Part shown: positions 5,063 to 5,810 of the stretch, piece by piece
Numbering within the stretch: the first letter of the stretch is position 1
Layout: each line of letters opens with the position of its first letter
Assembly (NCBI GenBank): GCA_021850555.1
Contig: JAJZLX010000375.1
Location: 1 to 5,810 of the forward strand
Direction: 5' to 3'
Length of the DNA: 5,810 nt
From: Pseudomonadota bacterium
GTDB taxonomy: Bacteria > Pseudomonadota > Gammaproteobacteria > Steroidobacterales > Steroidobacteraceae
Made by a program: the position numbers and the translations under genes
Notes under the pieces: generated by a model
Seen by the model: the letters and a program-made list of their open reading frames with translations, nothing else
Database searches by the model: none
What the model was told of the DNA's origin: nothing

Positions 5063-5810
5063 ATGCCTCGCATTCTCGAAACACCCTCGAGCGTAGACTC
5101 TTCGAACGGCTCACCAAAGAGAGCCTTCGCCAAACCGGACCCGGCGCACCGCCCGATCAAGGTGCTGATCGTCGATACCGCGATCGCCTTCGGCGGCACC
5201 CTCGCCGTCGCGAGAAACCTTCTCAAGCATCTGGACTCTGAGCTCGTCGACGCCTCACTCGTGAGCGCCTGCACCGATGGCTTTGTCTCAGACCGGTTTG
5301 CCGGAAGCGCAGAAGTCACCCTCCTTGCCCCCCGCATTGACTACGCCAAGCTTGGAAACTGGAAATACTTCATACACAGAAAAATAAAATGGAAACCTCT
5401 CGGGCGCACCATCGAACTCACCGTCATCGTCGGCGGGATCATTGCCAACATTCCATACATGACACGTCTCGCCCGGCTTTGTCGCCGCCGCCGGATAGAC
5501 ATCATGCACATAAACAATTTCTCGACGGAGGCACTGTGGACCGCGCGACTGCTTCGCATACCGATCATCTATCACCTGCACGGCCACGTGGCGGGGCACC
5601 TGGAACGAAGCGCGCGGCGCAACTTTCTTCACGTCAAGCAGTTCGTTTCAGTCTCAGTTGACGTGACGAACTCCGCCATCAGGGCGGGCATCGATCCGCA
5701 GCTCATCCGGACCATACCGAATTTCGTCGATCGGCCTCCGGACAGCACTCCACCGCCGATGCCGGAAAAGCCGGTCATCGGCATTTTCGGCCGCGTGACC
5801 CAGTGGAAAG
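5063..5810 (+). CDS. Glycosyltransferase, GT-B fold, GT4-like, N-terminal part (runs off right edge)
   Basis: An open frame of 249 codons from the ATG at 5063 continues past the window edge. The N-terminal Rossmann domain shows VLIVDTAIAFGGTLAVARNLL (34-54 overall), with the Gly-Gly acceptor-loop motif at 44-45. HLHGH (171-175) is the usual catalytic-His area, and FVSVSVDVTNSAIRAGI (194-210) plus IPNFVD (218-223) form the conserved linker into the second domain. GIFGRVTQWK (240-249) starts the nucleotide-sugar-binding domain. Residues 1-30 are polar and low in structure, an extension before the first strand. Residues 100-111 (WKYFIHRKIKWK) are basic and aromatic, and 119-131 are strongly hydrophobic, consistent with attachment to the inner membrane face. 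Such enzymes build surface glycans or glycolipids from nucleotide sugars. The start lies 2 nt after the sulfotransferase stop with only a weak GGA 7 nt upstream, so it is probably the same operon. Donor and acceptor are unknown. Confidence 0.88.
   Translation, partial: MPRILETPSSVDSSNGSPKRAFAKPDPAHRPIKVLIVDTAIAFGGTLAVARNLLKHLDSELVDASLVSACTDGFVSDRFAGSAEVTLLAPRIDYAKLGNWKYFIHRKIKWKPLGRTIELTVIVGGIIANIPYMTRLARLCRRRRIDIMHINNFSTEALWTARLLRIPIIYHLHGHVAGHLERSARRNFLHVKQFVSVSVDVTNSAIRAGIDPQLIRTIPNFVDRPPDSTPPPMPEKPVIGIFGRVTQWK

Noticed and set aside
5162..5164. Alternative GTG start for the glycosyltransferase, just before the first beta strand
   Set aside because: There is no ribosome site and it would remove the start of the strand; the ATG at 5063 fits the tight operon spacing better, although residues 1-30 are unusual.

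Overview
The window is a high-GC, densely coded bacterial segment. It most resembles a proteobacterial cell-surface or secondary-metabolite biosynthesis locus. The taxonomic hint is weak: GC-rich codons, GTG starts, 4-bp stop/start overlaps and sigma70-like boxes. No rRNA, tRNA, mobile element or CRISPR array is present to sharpen it.

Layout. Two gene sets diverge from a short intergenic region at about 2461-2565. Leftward (minus strand) run a small acyl carrier protein (2460-2212), a class II glutamine-dependent asparagine-synthetase-like amidotransferase (2163-220), and the N-terminus of an NAD+ synthase-like PP-loop ATPase (223 to the left edge). The last two share an ATGA overlap. Rightward (plus strand) run an AMP-forming acyl/aminoacyl ligase (best start 2566, end 4152), a PAPS-dependent sulfotransferase (4149-5060, again an ATGA overlap), and the N-terminal two-thirds or so of a GT-B/GT4-type glycosyltransferase (5063 to the right edge, starting 2 nt after the sulfotransferase stop). 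About 98% of the window is coding and no gene-free stretch exceeds about 105 bases.

How the genes may work together (inference). The ligase probably activates a carboxylic acid as its adenylate and may load it on the phosphopantetheine arm of the divergently encoded carrier protein (Ser38). The AsnB-like and NadE-like proteins are both ATP-pyrophosphatases that activate a carboxylate for attack by nitrogen, so the leftward operon looks like a carboxylate-to-amide module. The rightward operon supplies sulfation and glycosyl transfer. Together they suggest synthesis or decoration of a sulfated, acyl- or amide-modified glycan or glycolipid. The actual product cannot be read from this window.

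Regulation. The divergent intergenic region holds a good sigma70-like promoter for the leftward operon (TTGAGC-16-TATACT), a weaker candidate for the rightward one, and an imperfect 9-bp inverted repeat that overlaps both. That is the arrangement expected of a shared operator.
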